DNA from: Schistocephalus solidus
Lineage: Eukaryota > Platyhelminthes > Cestoda > Diphyllobothriidea > Diphyllobothriidae
Length of the DNA: 64,000 nt
Direction: 5' to 3'
Assembly: GCA_017591395.1 (NCBI GenBank)
Contig: WEDG01002028.1
Span: forward strand, 57,850-121,849
Below the pieces are notes generated by a model that was given only the letters and a program-made list of their open reading frames with translations, did no database searches and was not told the origin of the DNA. How positions within the stretch are numbered: the stretch's first letter is position 1; every line of letters begins with the position of its first letter. The position numbers and the translations under genes were made by a program. Shown here piece by piece: positions 1 through 10,229 of this stretch.

Positions 1-1859
1 TGGATTCGCAGTCATATCCTCAGTCAATCGAAAAGGGCAATGACCCTCCGCTTCCATATTTGGTGCTGAGACATTACCCAGGAAAAGGAATTAGGCACGC
101 TGGGAGGGTTCAGGTGACCAACACTTCCAGTACCAGCGAATCAAATGACCGGGTTATTTTATCACGCCAAGAATCAAAATGGTGAGGAAATTACGGCCAT
201 TACCGACTGGTATAAGGGCTGAAAAGCATTAATTGCATTAGATACGACCACCAGCGATGAACGTGGATATTGCTAATTATAACAGGCAGGCCAGTCGGTA
301 ACTACCACAAATAAATGCTGCCATCATTTTGTCTCCATTACGCTTAATCTACGACTGTCTCAGATGCTGGGTTCGAGTGAGAATTCAAAACGTTGGGCCA
401 ATCAACTTCTGGTTCCAAATATCGCATCTCCTTCTTCTCACCTGTTTCAGGGATCATGCCTCCACGCTTCTATCGGTAACAATAAAACGTTTTCTGGTAG
501 CTTTTAACTCCTCCAGGAAAGGTAAGCGCGTTTCTCGATAACGAACTGTCTGGAAAATAAGATGAGGGACTTTGTTTTGCATTGTCCCCGTCTGTCTAAT
601 AAGAACTCAGCTCACTGTAGGCGAAGAACGTTTTGTGTTTCAAGATCTAATCAACCAAACAAGAAGCGAAACTATGTCCAACGCACATGGTCGCTCTACA
701 AACTCCTATTTCTTTCTGATGTGGTATGTATTAGCGGTCATCAGTTGACCTGATTTCCCGGCCAATATCACTCGTTTCTCTGATTATCTAGCACAGGATT
801 GGACGGCCACTTTTAGCAGATCTGATACTTTAATCAAATAGCTATTCTAATTTCTGTTTTGTTAGCTGAGAGGCATGCAGTCGTTTCGTAGGGCTTTGCA
901 TTGGCCCAAACGGCAGTCTGTACGGCTGTATACCGAGCATTAATTGACTTCCTTGAGTAAACAAACTCCGAATGTGCCTCAAGCGTAAAAGAAGAGCAGT
1001 TATCCAACATGCCGAACTCGGTCGGGATATGGTGACAAGGATGTACCTAAGTAAATGCCGATTGGTTTCCACAATGTTGTTTTGAGTTTACCTCTCCTTA
1101 CCTTAGCCAATCATGACCTCGATAACCATTGGGGCCTGAAAACACGAGCATGCGTACTCAGACTGCGCAAGAGAAACATAGGTGGGGTTTAGTAGGGGCA
1201 TCAGTTGGACGCTGGTAATGTAATGAAGGGCAGCGTTCGGAAAAGTTGAGATTGGACGAATTCTAGTGGGCAGTCCTTCAGTGCGTAGGTGGAGGAAAAG
1301 TATATTCGGTTCACAGGACAGTAGCACTGAACCTTCTAATATTACTCGCTTACTGTCGGATGGCGTGAGTACATTCTCAGTCCCAGACTTCACCGGCCAG
1401 CACAGGATTGGTTCGTTTAGAGTCAATCGTTTGCTAGCATTCAGAGCGGACGGTCAAAACACTGGTACGAAAGCTCAGCCAACTATCTGGATGATTCTGG
1501 CAATCGAAAATACCCATTAATCTTCTCAGCCATCACCTGGATCCCACTCTTTCCCCCCACCCGCATTAATTAGAACGCATTCACAAGTCTTTGGAAGAGA
1601 CACTGTCGTATTATAATGGAGACGTATAGGAAGGCAAGTTCGGCAAACGTATGTTTTCCCTTATGCATCCTCTGGCATGAACAAAACAATTAAGTGAGGG
1701 TAATTTAGCTAAAATTTAACAAGCCAATTAACCCTAGGCAGGTGGGGAAAGGGCTGAGGATGTCAATAGGTCGGGGCCTTTATTGTAGTTCTGTCAAGTG
1801 TCTGGGAGAAGGAAGGGGAAGAAAGTGTCTGACCATGAGCTACGTGCAGATGAACATTG
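1..1859. other. No recognisable gene
   Basis: I see no coding region or repeat that I can name here. Open frames are short, overlap on both strands and show no family motif. Base composition is mixed, and a transcribed or ancient repeat sequence cannot be excluded. Confidence 0.5.
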
Positions 1860-2013
1860 CCGGCAAAGACAAGTGGGACTGGAATGGCTATTTCGGGCTC
1901 ATTAGCCGTCATCAGCCAGTCATACACAACCCCAGGTTGTGCACCACCCGAGGATCGAACCCGGGACCCGTTTATCAGAAGTCCAAAGCTCTAACCATTG
2001 AGCCACGGGCTCG
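1860..2013 (-). mobile_element. tRNA-derived SINE, head and part of body
   Basis: Read on the minus strand, the segment begins with a tRNA-like head. An RNA polymerase III A box (TGGCTCAATGG, 2005-1995) is followed by a B box (GGTTCGATCC, 1961-1952). Past the head is a body that recurs in other copies (GACTGGCTGATGACGGC, then CCAGTCYCMMTTGTCTTTG). The same head and body appear at 5871-6108, 17555-17640 and 47335-47450. It is a SINE and not a functional tRNA, because no cloverleaf-length RNA ends after the B-box arm. Confidence 0.8.
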
Positions 2014-2044
2014 TTGAAGTGCCGGTTTAGACCGGGAATATTGA

Positions 2045-2257
2045 CTTGCATTCGCTTATGAACGCTCACCCATCGCTAATGGAACTCACTAGTTCCGTTT
2101 GGTTTTGAGGCTCACTCTCGAGGCAGAAATGGTCATTCCAGTCTCCTTTGTCTTTGCTGCAATATTTATCTGCCTATTCTGCTGGCAGGGCTCGAAAGTG
2201 AACCTCAAGGCAGAGCGGGACGAGTGAATTCCGTTAGCGATCGGGAAGCGTTCATCA
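2045..2257. mobile_element. Two SINE tail fragments in inverted orientation
   Basis: Bases 2045-2105 read as a minus-strand SINE tail. Bases 2106-2257 read as a plus-strand body and tail, from AGAAATGGTCATTCCAGTC to GCGTTCATCAA. The two share the tail motif around the TTCCRTTAGCGAT core, so the segment is partly palindromic. It abuts the foldback element starting at 2261. Confidence 0.65.
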
Positions 2258-2260
2258 ATG

Positions 2261-2851
2261 AATGAGCTATGTTTCTATTTAGTCGCTCAAACGCGACTTA
2301 TCAGGATGCAAGAACAAACATGCTGGGTTTATCTTGGGCCAGGGATACCGTAGGGTCTGTGTAAATGCTTTTTGTGAGCACAAGGTTTGCTTGGCTAACG
2401 GGATGGCCACTGCTACTGCCACCTTAAGTATGCTGTGACGCATGAGTATGCAGCCGGCAATTTATAGATGACTCGGAGTGCTTGGTTGAAGTTTATTCGG
2501 TGGCTGCTATCAACTAGGGTAGCCCAAATTGCGCTAGAGATAGCTAACTCAAAGCATTGAAAAGTCCATCTTTAGCACATTTTTAACTCACTTGCTTGGC
2601 AGCGATCACCGGATAGACTTCAACCGAGCCTTCCGAGTCATACATCGAGTTCCGGCGGGACTCTTCAACTTCCTATGACATCGGATACTTGCAATGACAG
2701 AGGCCGTGGCTATACGGTTAGCCAGCCCAACGTTGTGCTCACTTAAAGCGTTTATACCGACCTTACGGCACCTCTGGCCCAAGCTGAGCCCAGTATGTTT
2801 GGTCTCGCGTACTGAAAAGTCGCATTAGAGCGACGAAACAGAGACAGCTCA
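2261..2851. mobile_element. Foldback (inverted-repeat) element, non-coding
   Basis: The left arm (2261 to about 2517) and the reverse complement of the right arm (about 2590 to 2851) align along most of their length. Shared blocks include AATGAGCT at the ends, GTCGCTC, CTTGGGCCAG, GTGAGCACAA, TTGGCTAAC or TGGCTAAC, and CTCGGWRKGCT. The spacer is about 70 nt. No reading frame is conserved between the arms. This is the structure of a foldback or MITE-like element, or of an inverted pair of one unknown repeat. The arms differ at perhaps a quarter of positions by eye. Confidence 0.65.
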
Positions 2852-4055
2852 TTGTAAAACTCCTCCTCCTCCCTCTTTCCCAAGCCCCTGACAAAAGAAG
2901 ACTAAACCTTCCCGACATCTGAACGCCCTGAAGCCTCTCCTCTATACTTACTGTTCGTTGACTACTTTAACTTTGACTATTCTACCTTACTTATATTATT
3001 GTATGAGGATGAAAATTCGAAAAGAACGTTAGCTGAACTTGCCTTTTTAAATGCTTACATGGGCATCATCGCTGAACTTAAACAATGAATATACGTCGGA
3101 TAAAAATGGTGCTGACTGGCCTGGCCTAATTACAGAAGGGGAAAAATTGCCTCCTGAGGTACGGACTGGAGCCATCACGTGGGACAGCGCGCGCACAAAA
3201 AAATCAATAAAGGAAAGATTTTCAATTAAGACCGAGAGGAGAACGGTCTACTGACTTTTTACTCACATGGAACCCTGTGATAACTTCGAAAGGGAACTGC
3301 CATGCAAACGTGACGCTCGTTTTCTGCCCTGAGCTCAGGCTGGATTGGTGCGTGCAGCGTCGAGAGACTAAATATTATCGTTAGTGGTAGTCAATAAAAC
3401 GGACACCGCACAGTATTTGCCTGGTATTTCAAATTTAAGCTTGAAACCATAATAAGAGCCAGAAGTATACACACAAGTTAGCGTGGGCTCTGGGCTCACT
3501 TAAGACAGAACAGTTGAGATAGAGAATGATTTTATTTTAAATTAGGTAAAAATACTCTAACGACAGGTAAACAATGCTTATTACTGCATCTTTGTGTTGG
3601 TTTATTGTTACGCTGTTCGATTTCTCTCGTAGTCAGTGGATGGTGCCATCAGGGATCACGGCTAAGAAAGGGGATAATACTGAAATATTACGACAGCCTT
3701 CCACTTCCTGCTTACCTGGGTGCTACTGGGTAGGTGTCCTGCATTTGGTTATCCACCTCAGAAATGATAGGGTTGACAGTATGTTCATTACATGCATTTC
3801 CGTCGACTGCCGTTGATCAGCTGATATTTGACTATCTACACAAAAAACGATACAGTTGAAAGTATGCTCACCTTCTTCACTTGGTGCCATAGAAAGAGTA
3901 AACGTGATGAATTTGGAGATTTACTTCTCGGTATACGGTACAAAATATAGTCACAATTACGTATGGCTGTACATTAATGTTTTCATAGTTAAACGGATGA
4001 AGATAGGGTATTTGACCTCAGCTAGTCTTTAATTCTTTTAAATCCCAGCTTTTGT
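2852..4055. other. No recognisable gene
   Basis: An AT-rich stretch with only short frames (for example 3051-3254 and 3574-3816 on the plus strand), none showing family motifs. I see nothing I can support here. Confidence 0.45.
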
Positions 4056-4190
4056 CATTTCGGTAGGTTTAATCTAACCCCTTTTACCCTTCGTTCATTC
4101 GCCGTCAGGATATCCTTAAGCGTTACCGGTAAGGTTATAATTTGGTTTAGGGTTATGGAGTTGGGTTTTGTGGTTAGAGGTTATGTATAG
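4056..4190 (+). repeat. Degenerate GTTAGGG-like tract
   Basis: Repeated variants of GGTTTAGGG, GGTTATGG and GGTTAGAGG occur here. They resemble decayed TTAGGG telomeric repeats. A similar tract resumes at about 4655, on the far side of an inserted LINE tail. Confidence 0.5.
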
Positions 4191-4307
4191 AGGGGTTAAT
4201 GCTCGCTAAAGGGGCCGCGGGGTAGATGCGCTGGACCAACATGGGTGGCCAGATCATGACAGGGCAAGCGTTATTCGGGTTGAGCTCCCATATCAAATGC
4301 CGACCCC

Positions 4308-4327
4308 GGGGGGGGCGGGGGGGGGGC
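4308..4327 (+). repeat. G-rich run
   Basis: Long uninterrupted G runs separated by single C bases could fold as a G-quadruplex. The run sits at the 5' edge of the LINE tail fragment that follows. Assembly errors are common in such runs. Confidence 0.6.
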
Positions 4328-4377
4328 GTGGTGGCTCGCGAAGGCGAAGGCTCCCGTGGCACCAATCACCTCCTATT

Positions 4378-4645
4378 TATGGTACTCCCACTCTGTGGGA
4401 TCTGACTGAGGCGTGGCGGCACGGTGAGGAGCGTCTTCGGCCACGCCAGCTACCAGCGCCCGACCCCGCCTCCAGTATCCTTGACTCTGTCCTGACACCG
4501 GGCACAGGCGGGTAAGGAAAGCGAGAGTGCGTTAACTGCAGTGCAAGTCTACTATCAATTAATACTAATCAAGACGTAATCTACTGTCCCTGCACCACCC
4601 TGCTGTTGAACATACGGTGCACATCGTCGAATGACGACTATCGAA
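4378..4645 (+). mobile_element. Old 3'-UTR fragment of the zinc-finger LINE
   Basis: This matches the terminal module of the zinc-finger LINE 3' UTR in order. A block around CCCACTCTGTGGGATC is followed by the block around GCCACGCCAGC, then CCTTGACTCTGTC, then ACACCGGGC, then a motif near CGTCGAAT. It is more diverged than the tails at 28869 and 45724, so it is an older insertion. It interrupts a telomere-like tract. A frame covering 4297-4515 is incidental. Confidence 0.7.
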
Positions 4646-4654
4646 CTTTTTGTA

Positions 4655-5080
4655 TAGGGCTAGGGTTAAGGGTTAGAGCAAGAAGAAGGGGGGTAACGTT
4701 GGGGTTAGGTTCTTGTTATAGATTTAGGGCTAGGGGTGAGACTATCAGCGTTGTCAACTGCAATTATATCTTCGTTCACGGTTATCACGAGAGCCGGATT
4801 TAACGGTATGTTTTGACCCTTTTCCCCTCAACGTGCTATTTCATTATTGCCTGATATCACTTCGCATAGAATATCTTATCTCTGCGGTCGTTTTTTCCAC
4901 CCGCTTATGCCTCTGAATTTCCAGTATTTCAAAGTAAGTGCTCGCGTTTTCACGCTTTATCGGTGTAGTTTAACAAGCTAATGACGCAAATGCAATTCTA
5001 GATTTTTTTCCTCCCAAAAACTGCTGTCGATCAGTCTCATTTTCTCCGCTCATCTTATTCATGGCGGGCTTTTGAAATTG
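4655..5080 (+). repeat. Dispersed repeat R2 with a telomere-like head
   Basis: The segment starts with degenerate GGGTTAGG-type units (4655-4740). It continues with CAATTATATCTTC, a middle part, and CAGTATTTCAAA followed by ATGCAATT. The same order of blocks recurs at 23870-24215. It shows no coding capacity, so I call it an unclassified dispersed repeat. Confidence 0.55.
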
Positions 5081-5285
5081 AGCCGCCATCTTTTCTGCTC
5101 TCCATTCGCATATGAATCCTCTTATATATACGTTGATTGGCCTATTTCATCCATTTAAAACTAAATTTTAACCCTATTTGTTTATTCGAACAACAAAAAT
5201 GAGGTCATCAGCGCACAACGCTGGCACCATTTTGAAGGAAGTCCAAATTGATCGATATTTAGAGGCGCATTCAAGGATGATTCTT

Positions 5286-5439
5286 CACGGTGAATGGAGG
5301 ACTTTTTTGCTGAAATATTTGGAATTTTACTTCCAAAATAAAGCGTAGCTCCCTATCTTTCACTATCTCTCTCTTTCATGGTGAATGGAGGACTTTTTTC
5401 CTGAAAATATTGAAATTATACTTTCAAAATAAGGCGTAC
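5286..5439 (+). repeat. Tandem duplication of a ~62-bp unit
   Basis: Two copies, at 5286-5347 and 5377-5439, share GGTGAATGGAGGACTTTTTT and the end block CAAAATAARGCGTA. CT-rich sequence lies between and after them. Confidence 0.75.
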
Positions 5440-5870
5440 CTCTCTCTCTCTCTTTCCCTCTCCCTCACCTTGCCCATTGATTGTTTCACGTGCATGTGCA
5501 TCAATGCTAATATGATTCCTGTCGGGTGTTTAACTTCTCATCCCCTCCCTATCAGTTTCATTTCAGTGACCATTTGGCATTAGGATGTCGTACTTCAAGT
5601 TAAAGCCGATTTAACCCTGCAATTTTCAAGCACAAACGATAGCCTTCAGAGCCTTCCTTAATATTTTTGAACCCGACCCGCAATTGCACTTACGCTTAGA
5701 ATTTCCAAACTACATGCTCTAGAGTTTCGATGTACGGAACACCATGCATTTATCTACTCTCCTTGGAAGTTTTAATGCAGGGCTCATAAAATTTTGTAAT
5801 AAATCTAGTCCACGTTGTATACTTCCTAAGCAATACTAATAAACTGTCAGGTACGATAATATATGAGGGT
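5440..5870. other. CT-rich tract, then nothing recognised
   Basis: A short CT microsatellite (about 5440-5465) is followed by AT-rich sequence with no open frame of note. Confidence 0.45.
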
Positions 5871-6108
5871 AGTTGATGAACGCTCATCGATCATTAACGG
5901 AACTCACTCGTCCCGTTTTGCATTGGGCCTCATTTTCAAGCCCCACCAGCAGCCACACAGCGGCCGACAAAGACAAGAGACTGAAATGGTCATTTCTGGC
6001 TCGTGAGCCTTCATCAGCCAGTCATACCCAACCCCAGGCGGTGCCCCACCCGAGGCTTGAACTCACGACCTGTTGATCAGAAGTTCAACGCTCTAACCAT
6101 TGAGCATT
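5871..6108 (-). mobile_element. Near full-length tRNA-derived SINE
   Basis: On the minus strand the copy runs from the tRNA-like head (A box near 6100, degenerate B box around GAGTTCAAGCC) through the conserved body (TGACTGGCTGATGAAGGC) to the tail GAGCGTTCATCAA at 5871. It is about 238 bp long. It shows the complete structure that the other SINE fragments in the window sample. Confidence 0.8.
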
Positions 6109-6259
6109 TCACGGTTTTCACTAAGCTCATTAGTATAAACTTCTTTTAGAGCTACTGCATATTCAAAAAAAAATTTTAAGATATAATTTGCTACCAGAAG
6201 AGTACAAGGAGGACTATTTTTATACATTATTTTCTATAAAATATATTTTAACTTATGAG

Positions 6260-6470
6260 AGCATCAAAAGCGACCGGAGAATGTAAACTTCTTAAGTGGA
6301 CAGCTTTTTACCATGTTTCATGCAAGTGGCCGGAAAGAAGCTTTTTCAAATGCTGGCATTCTGGAATGACTGAAGTATCCTGGGCTTATGCTGCATGCCC
6401 AGTTAAGTAATTCTTTCTAATTGAAAACACACCTTTCAGAATTTCGGTTAAGATTTAATGGGCTCGGTCG
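6260..6470 (-). repeat. Dispersed repeat R1, minus-strand copy
   Basis: Its reverse complement aligns with 21170-21460. The shared blocks, in order, are ACTTAA..., TCAGTCA, GGATGCC or AATGCCAGC, GCTTCTTTC and CGGCCACTTG. It is non-coding. Confidence 0.55.
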
Positions 6471-6479
6471 GCTACTATA

Positions 6480-7240
6480 GAAGTGACATTCACAGATGCG
6501 GAGGGATTGCAGATCAGGGTGGGCCTGCCTTCTTTTGCCTAGGCTAATGACTCGAGGCCCAGAGAGTCGACTGGATCAAAGAAACCTCAGGCAACCAGCT
6601 TTGACAAAGTTTTACGGTTGGATCTGGCCTCCCTCGTAATCAAAAACCGCAACCCGGAAGCACACGACCGTAATTAGTGCCAGCTGCATAATGAGCAATG
6701 GTGGGAATACTCCAGTTCAGCGTTTGAATCGATGCTCGTTCTTTCTGAAGGCGGAGTGGGGGTCATTTGCATTTACCGTGCTAATCAGTCGGCCAGGCCG
6801 TGACAAGCAACTGAACTCTCCATTTGTCTGCATCTCTCAACGTCACTGGATTGACACTTTTTATTTCCTGACTAGTCAGACCCCGATTGAACGACGGGGT
6901 GCTGGAGTACAAGTGCGAGTGTCAAATCCACTACGTAGCGGTTGCTCTGAGTAACCATGGCTACCAAAAGACCGGCACTGCAACCAGCATTTCACATTGA
7001 CCTATGACTCTAAGCCACTGTCGGGGTCACACAAGTGAAGAGATCAAAGGTCACGATCGCGACCAGCAGCCATGGCTACCCAGGCGGTCCACCCTTCATA
7101 AAACGGCCTCGCAGGCGTACCATCGCCACTGGTGTGCGTAATTGTTGAAACATAATGGCCGACAGTAACCTTCCAAAAGGGGAGGGGGCGGTTGAGCTTC
7201 GGGAATTTACCTCCCATCTCACGAATCATCAGCAGGAATT
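6480..7240. other. Moderately GC-rich stretch, unassigned
   Basis: Short frames occur on both strands (6691-6954 plus, 7229-7044 minus), but neither shows a domain I recognise. The composition differs from the AT-rich flanks, which suggests an unidentified repeat or UTR. Confidence 0.35.
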
Positions 7241-7469
7241 AGCAAGGCCAGTCATAGCACAACTTACCCGTTCTTCTAATTTACCAATTAGTTGAAAATA
7301 TCCGCGCGTTAAAGTTCACCGACTGAAACGGTTACGGGCGGATTGACGAGATAACTGGATTCCTAATCACGGTTGAAAATCTAAATTATTTTAGTGACTA
7401 CATTTGTGCTTGATGTGGCTTCAACAATACTCCACTCAGAGGTGAAATGAATTCCTGGGAATGCAGAGT

Positions 7470-7835
7470 TCAGGTTTTTGTTGAGAGGTTCAATTTGGTC
7501 TTTTTGACGATAAATAACGTATCGTCTACGTAGCATAGCCACAATCTCGGGTAAAATCTGGGGAGAGCTGTAACCTCTATATTCTGCATCACAGCCTCCG
7601 ACAAAAAACCGGATATTGGCGAACCCATAGGGATGCCTTTTAGTTTTCGATGATAATTTTCAGCGAACGAAAAGTTTTTTTCGAGGCAAATATTGAGGAT
7701 TTCTAAGAAAATGAACGCAGGTACATCGGTAGAGTAGGCCTGTAGGAGTTCCGCAGTACATGTCCTCGCCAAGTCCAGGCTGGATAGACGTAAATAAAGA
7801 AATAACGTCAAATATACGGACTTCACAAAGTTCAC
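7470..7835 (-). pseudogene. Penelope-like element RT fragment (C-terminal half)
   Basis: A 121-codon minus-strand frame carries reverse transcriptase motifs of Penelope-like elements. These are the GTP-box variant LKGIPMGSPISGFL and the catalytic box YVDDTLFIV. Its N-terminal end (near 7835) lies at the point where an inverted N-terminal RT piece begins at 7857. The two pieces look like parts of one element separated by an inversion. The fragment lacks the GIY-YIG endonuclease and cannot function. Confidence 0.85.
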
Positions 7836-7856
7836 AAAAGTGGCATTCCGCTGCGA

Positions 7857-8035
7857 ACTATAGTCTCTTTAATCGGTTCACCAAACTATAAGATTTCCAA
7901 GTGGGTATTTCATCAAATCAACCCACTTACAAAGAACTGTGGACCATCTATACAAGACTTGCTACAGTTCCTGGTGGAGATAAAAGACTTTAAAATTTCA
8001 AATGACGAAAAAATGGTGTCATTCGAGTCACTGGA
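7857..8035 (+). pseudogene. Penelope-like RT N-terminal fragment, inverted
   Basis: The plus-strand translation reads TIVSLIGSPNYKISKWVF and ends near MVSFES. This is the N-terminal part of the Penelope-like RT domain (the RPIVS.RGSPTY..AKWL region up to the VSFD motif). It stops where the minus-strand fragment at 7835-7470 would continue, as expected of a 5' inversion. It is immediately followed by another element. Confidence 0.7.
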
Positions 8036-9370
8036 TCGTCTACTTATAACCTTGCCAAGTGGTTATAAAAACACCAAAAGCACCTAGGTAATGGTCCATA
8101 TTACAGCATTAGCAATACGCATGCTGTTCTCCAAAGAATTCAAGGCCTAAATTTAAGTCCTGATGAATGCATTCTATCGTTTGATACGGTTGCTCTATTT
8201 TCCTTCATACCAAATAACCTGGCAATTGAGAGCGTAGCTCAACGTCTAAAAGAAACAGCAATAGACATTCAAATGCAGCACGTTTTAGACATGCTCTGGT
8301 TCTGCTTTAAGAATTATTGTCAATTCAACGGTAAGCATTACCAACAGGTCAAAGGTACTCCAATGGCTTCACCGATATCGGGGCTACTTGCCGAGCTAGT
8401 CTTACAGCGTCTAGAAGAAGCTGTCATTCAAAACCTCAGGCCGAAAATGTGGCTCGACTACGTATTTAATACCATCGTTGTCATAAACAACTGCAAAGGG
8501 GAACGGCTGCATGAAAGTCTTAATAGTGTCTTCCCCGCCATACAATTCACTCGCGAAGGCGCAACAGGTAACATCCTCCCGTTCCTCCAAGTCACTGTGT
8601 AAAGATTGAGCAATGGCAAGCTCGCAACCAGCGTCCACAGAAAAGACTCCAATGCTTAAATATTCTTCAACTATGGGAGCAACCATCCTACTGCCCACAA
8701 ACGAAGCTGCGTTCGAGCTCTTTTTCACCGCGCCATCCGGTACTGTGACAGCGAGTATCTACTTAAAAAATAACTTGCCTATTTATACCAACTATTCCGA
8801 TCTAACGGATAACCGATGAGTTTCGTGAAGAAAACTCTCCAAAGTCACAGGCAACCACAATATCAGAGTTCTAATGGAGAAGTAGTACCGAGGAAATTTC
8901 ATTGATGGCTATACATGCAGGGCTTTTCGGAAACGACCGCCCGACAATTAAACCGATTTGGCATCTGCATCGCTCACAAGCCAGCGTCCTCCCTGCGGGC
9001 AGCACTATCACGTGTTAAAGATCCCGTACCCAAAGAGCAACAAACCCATGCTATTTACCGCATTCCATTTGCGAATTGCTCTTGCGCTTACGTAGGCCAT
9101 ACAGGCCGACGACTTGGGACCAGCATAAACGAACACAAACTGGCCATCCGCCGACGCGATCAATTGTCTCTCGTGTTTGCGCACGCTGTTTATTGCGACC
9201 ACTGCTTCAATTGGGAGCAAACTGAAGTGGTAACCATGGCTAGCACCAAACAGGCACGCAAATTCCTCGAAGCCTGGCACTCCGACACAAACAGTATCAA
9301 CCGCCACGTCGATCTGGATGCGCATTACGAAGGTCTGCGTGCACGGTCAACTGACTTGCGCCCCCCTTAT
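8036..9370 (+). pseudogene. Penelope-like element 1: RT plus GIY-YIG endonuclease
   Basis: The plus-strand translation contains, with stops and frame changes, the RT N-terminal motif (STYNLAKWL), an SFDTVALFSFIP block, and the RT core (QVKGTPMASPISGLLAELV). The catalytic position reads YVFNTIVVI, where family members have YxDDT, so the aspartates are lost. A spacer region follows, then a GIY-YIG endonuclease of about 100 residues (YRIPFANCSC, AYVGHTGRRLGTSINEH, then SINRHVDL). Penelope-like elements move by an RT with an attached GIY-YIG nuclease. This copy is dead. Its 3' end is joined to a LINE tail at 9371, so its last frame runs on into LINE sequence to 9460. Confidence 0.88.
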
Positions 9371-10140
9371 GACAGTTCGACCGTCGATTTCGACGAGGTC
9401 CAACGTATGCTCCACACCAGATGGTGCAGGGACAGTGACTTGCACGTGAATAAGTTTTAAGAGATAGTAGCCTTGCAGTGGAGCTACCGCACTCTCCCCT
9501 CCTCCCCAACCTGAGCCCGGTGTCATGACAATGTCAAGAAGACCGGAGGCGGGAGAAGACGCAGGTTGCTGGTGCGGCCGGAGCCGCTTTTGGGCGTACC
9601 ACCACACCTGACTCAGATCCCACACAGTGGGAGTGCCATAAAGGTCACATTAAGAAGGAGCCATTGCAGCCTGACTCTCAGTCCGTCAGTCAGCCACTAC
9701 ACTCAAAACACACATTGGGCTGAACAGGCGGTCTGAGTTATCCTGTCATTTGGCAACCTTCCAAGCCACGGCTTTTAGAGCACCATGATAGATCAAGCGC
9801 GTCAGATTGTTTAAAGGGAGGAAAATGCACTGAGCTGTCGAGCTCACTCTCTCTCTCCATCAGAACACTGTCCGAGCCGGTCAGTTGCCTGATGTGGGAG
9901 TGGGCGCATTTGCTAACTGAGCGGCGTACCCGTCTTCGCGCGCCACAGCACGACCTGGCCCCCATAACGCACACACCAGGATTTACTTACTCAGGGAATA
10001 TGGAGGAGCCATCACCGTCTGACTCCCAGTCCACTGGTCAGCTATTCGAGACACACAGCACATACACTGAGCCGACGGTGTGGTCTGGTGGAAGCGTCAG
10101 ATTGTCAGCCTTCCCAGCCACGGTTTCTAGGAAACCGTGA
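9371..10140 (-). mobile_element. 3' UTR of zinc-finger LINE copy A
   Basis: On the minus strand this follows the A coding remnant. The order is module M1 (about 10130-10010), a spacer, a second module (about 9790-9670) and the terminal module (about 9620-9371) ending in GGTCGAACTGTC. This is the single-unit tail organisation, shared with copies B and E. The tail abuts the end of Penelope-like element 1. Confidence 0.85.
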
Positions 10141-10229
10141 TATACTCTGGTAAATGGTGATTGTGTGGGTGTTGTCGATGTATTGGTGTAGGTAAAGTGC
10201 GATGATGAAGATTAGCCTCCGGTGGTTTA

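Noticed and set aside
1952..2013. A tRNA gene on the minus strand
   Set aside because: A and B boxes are present, but the sequence continues into a conserved SINE body and recurs at other sites.
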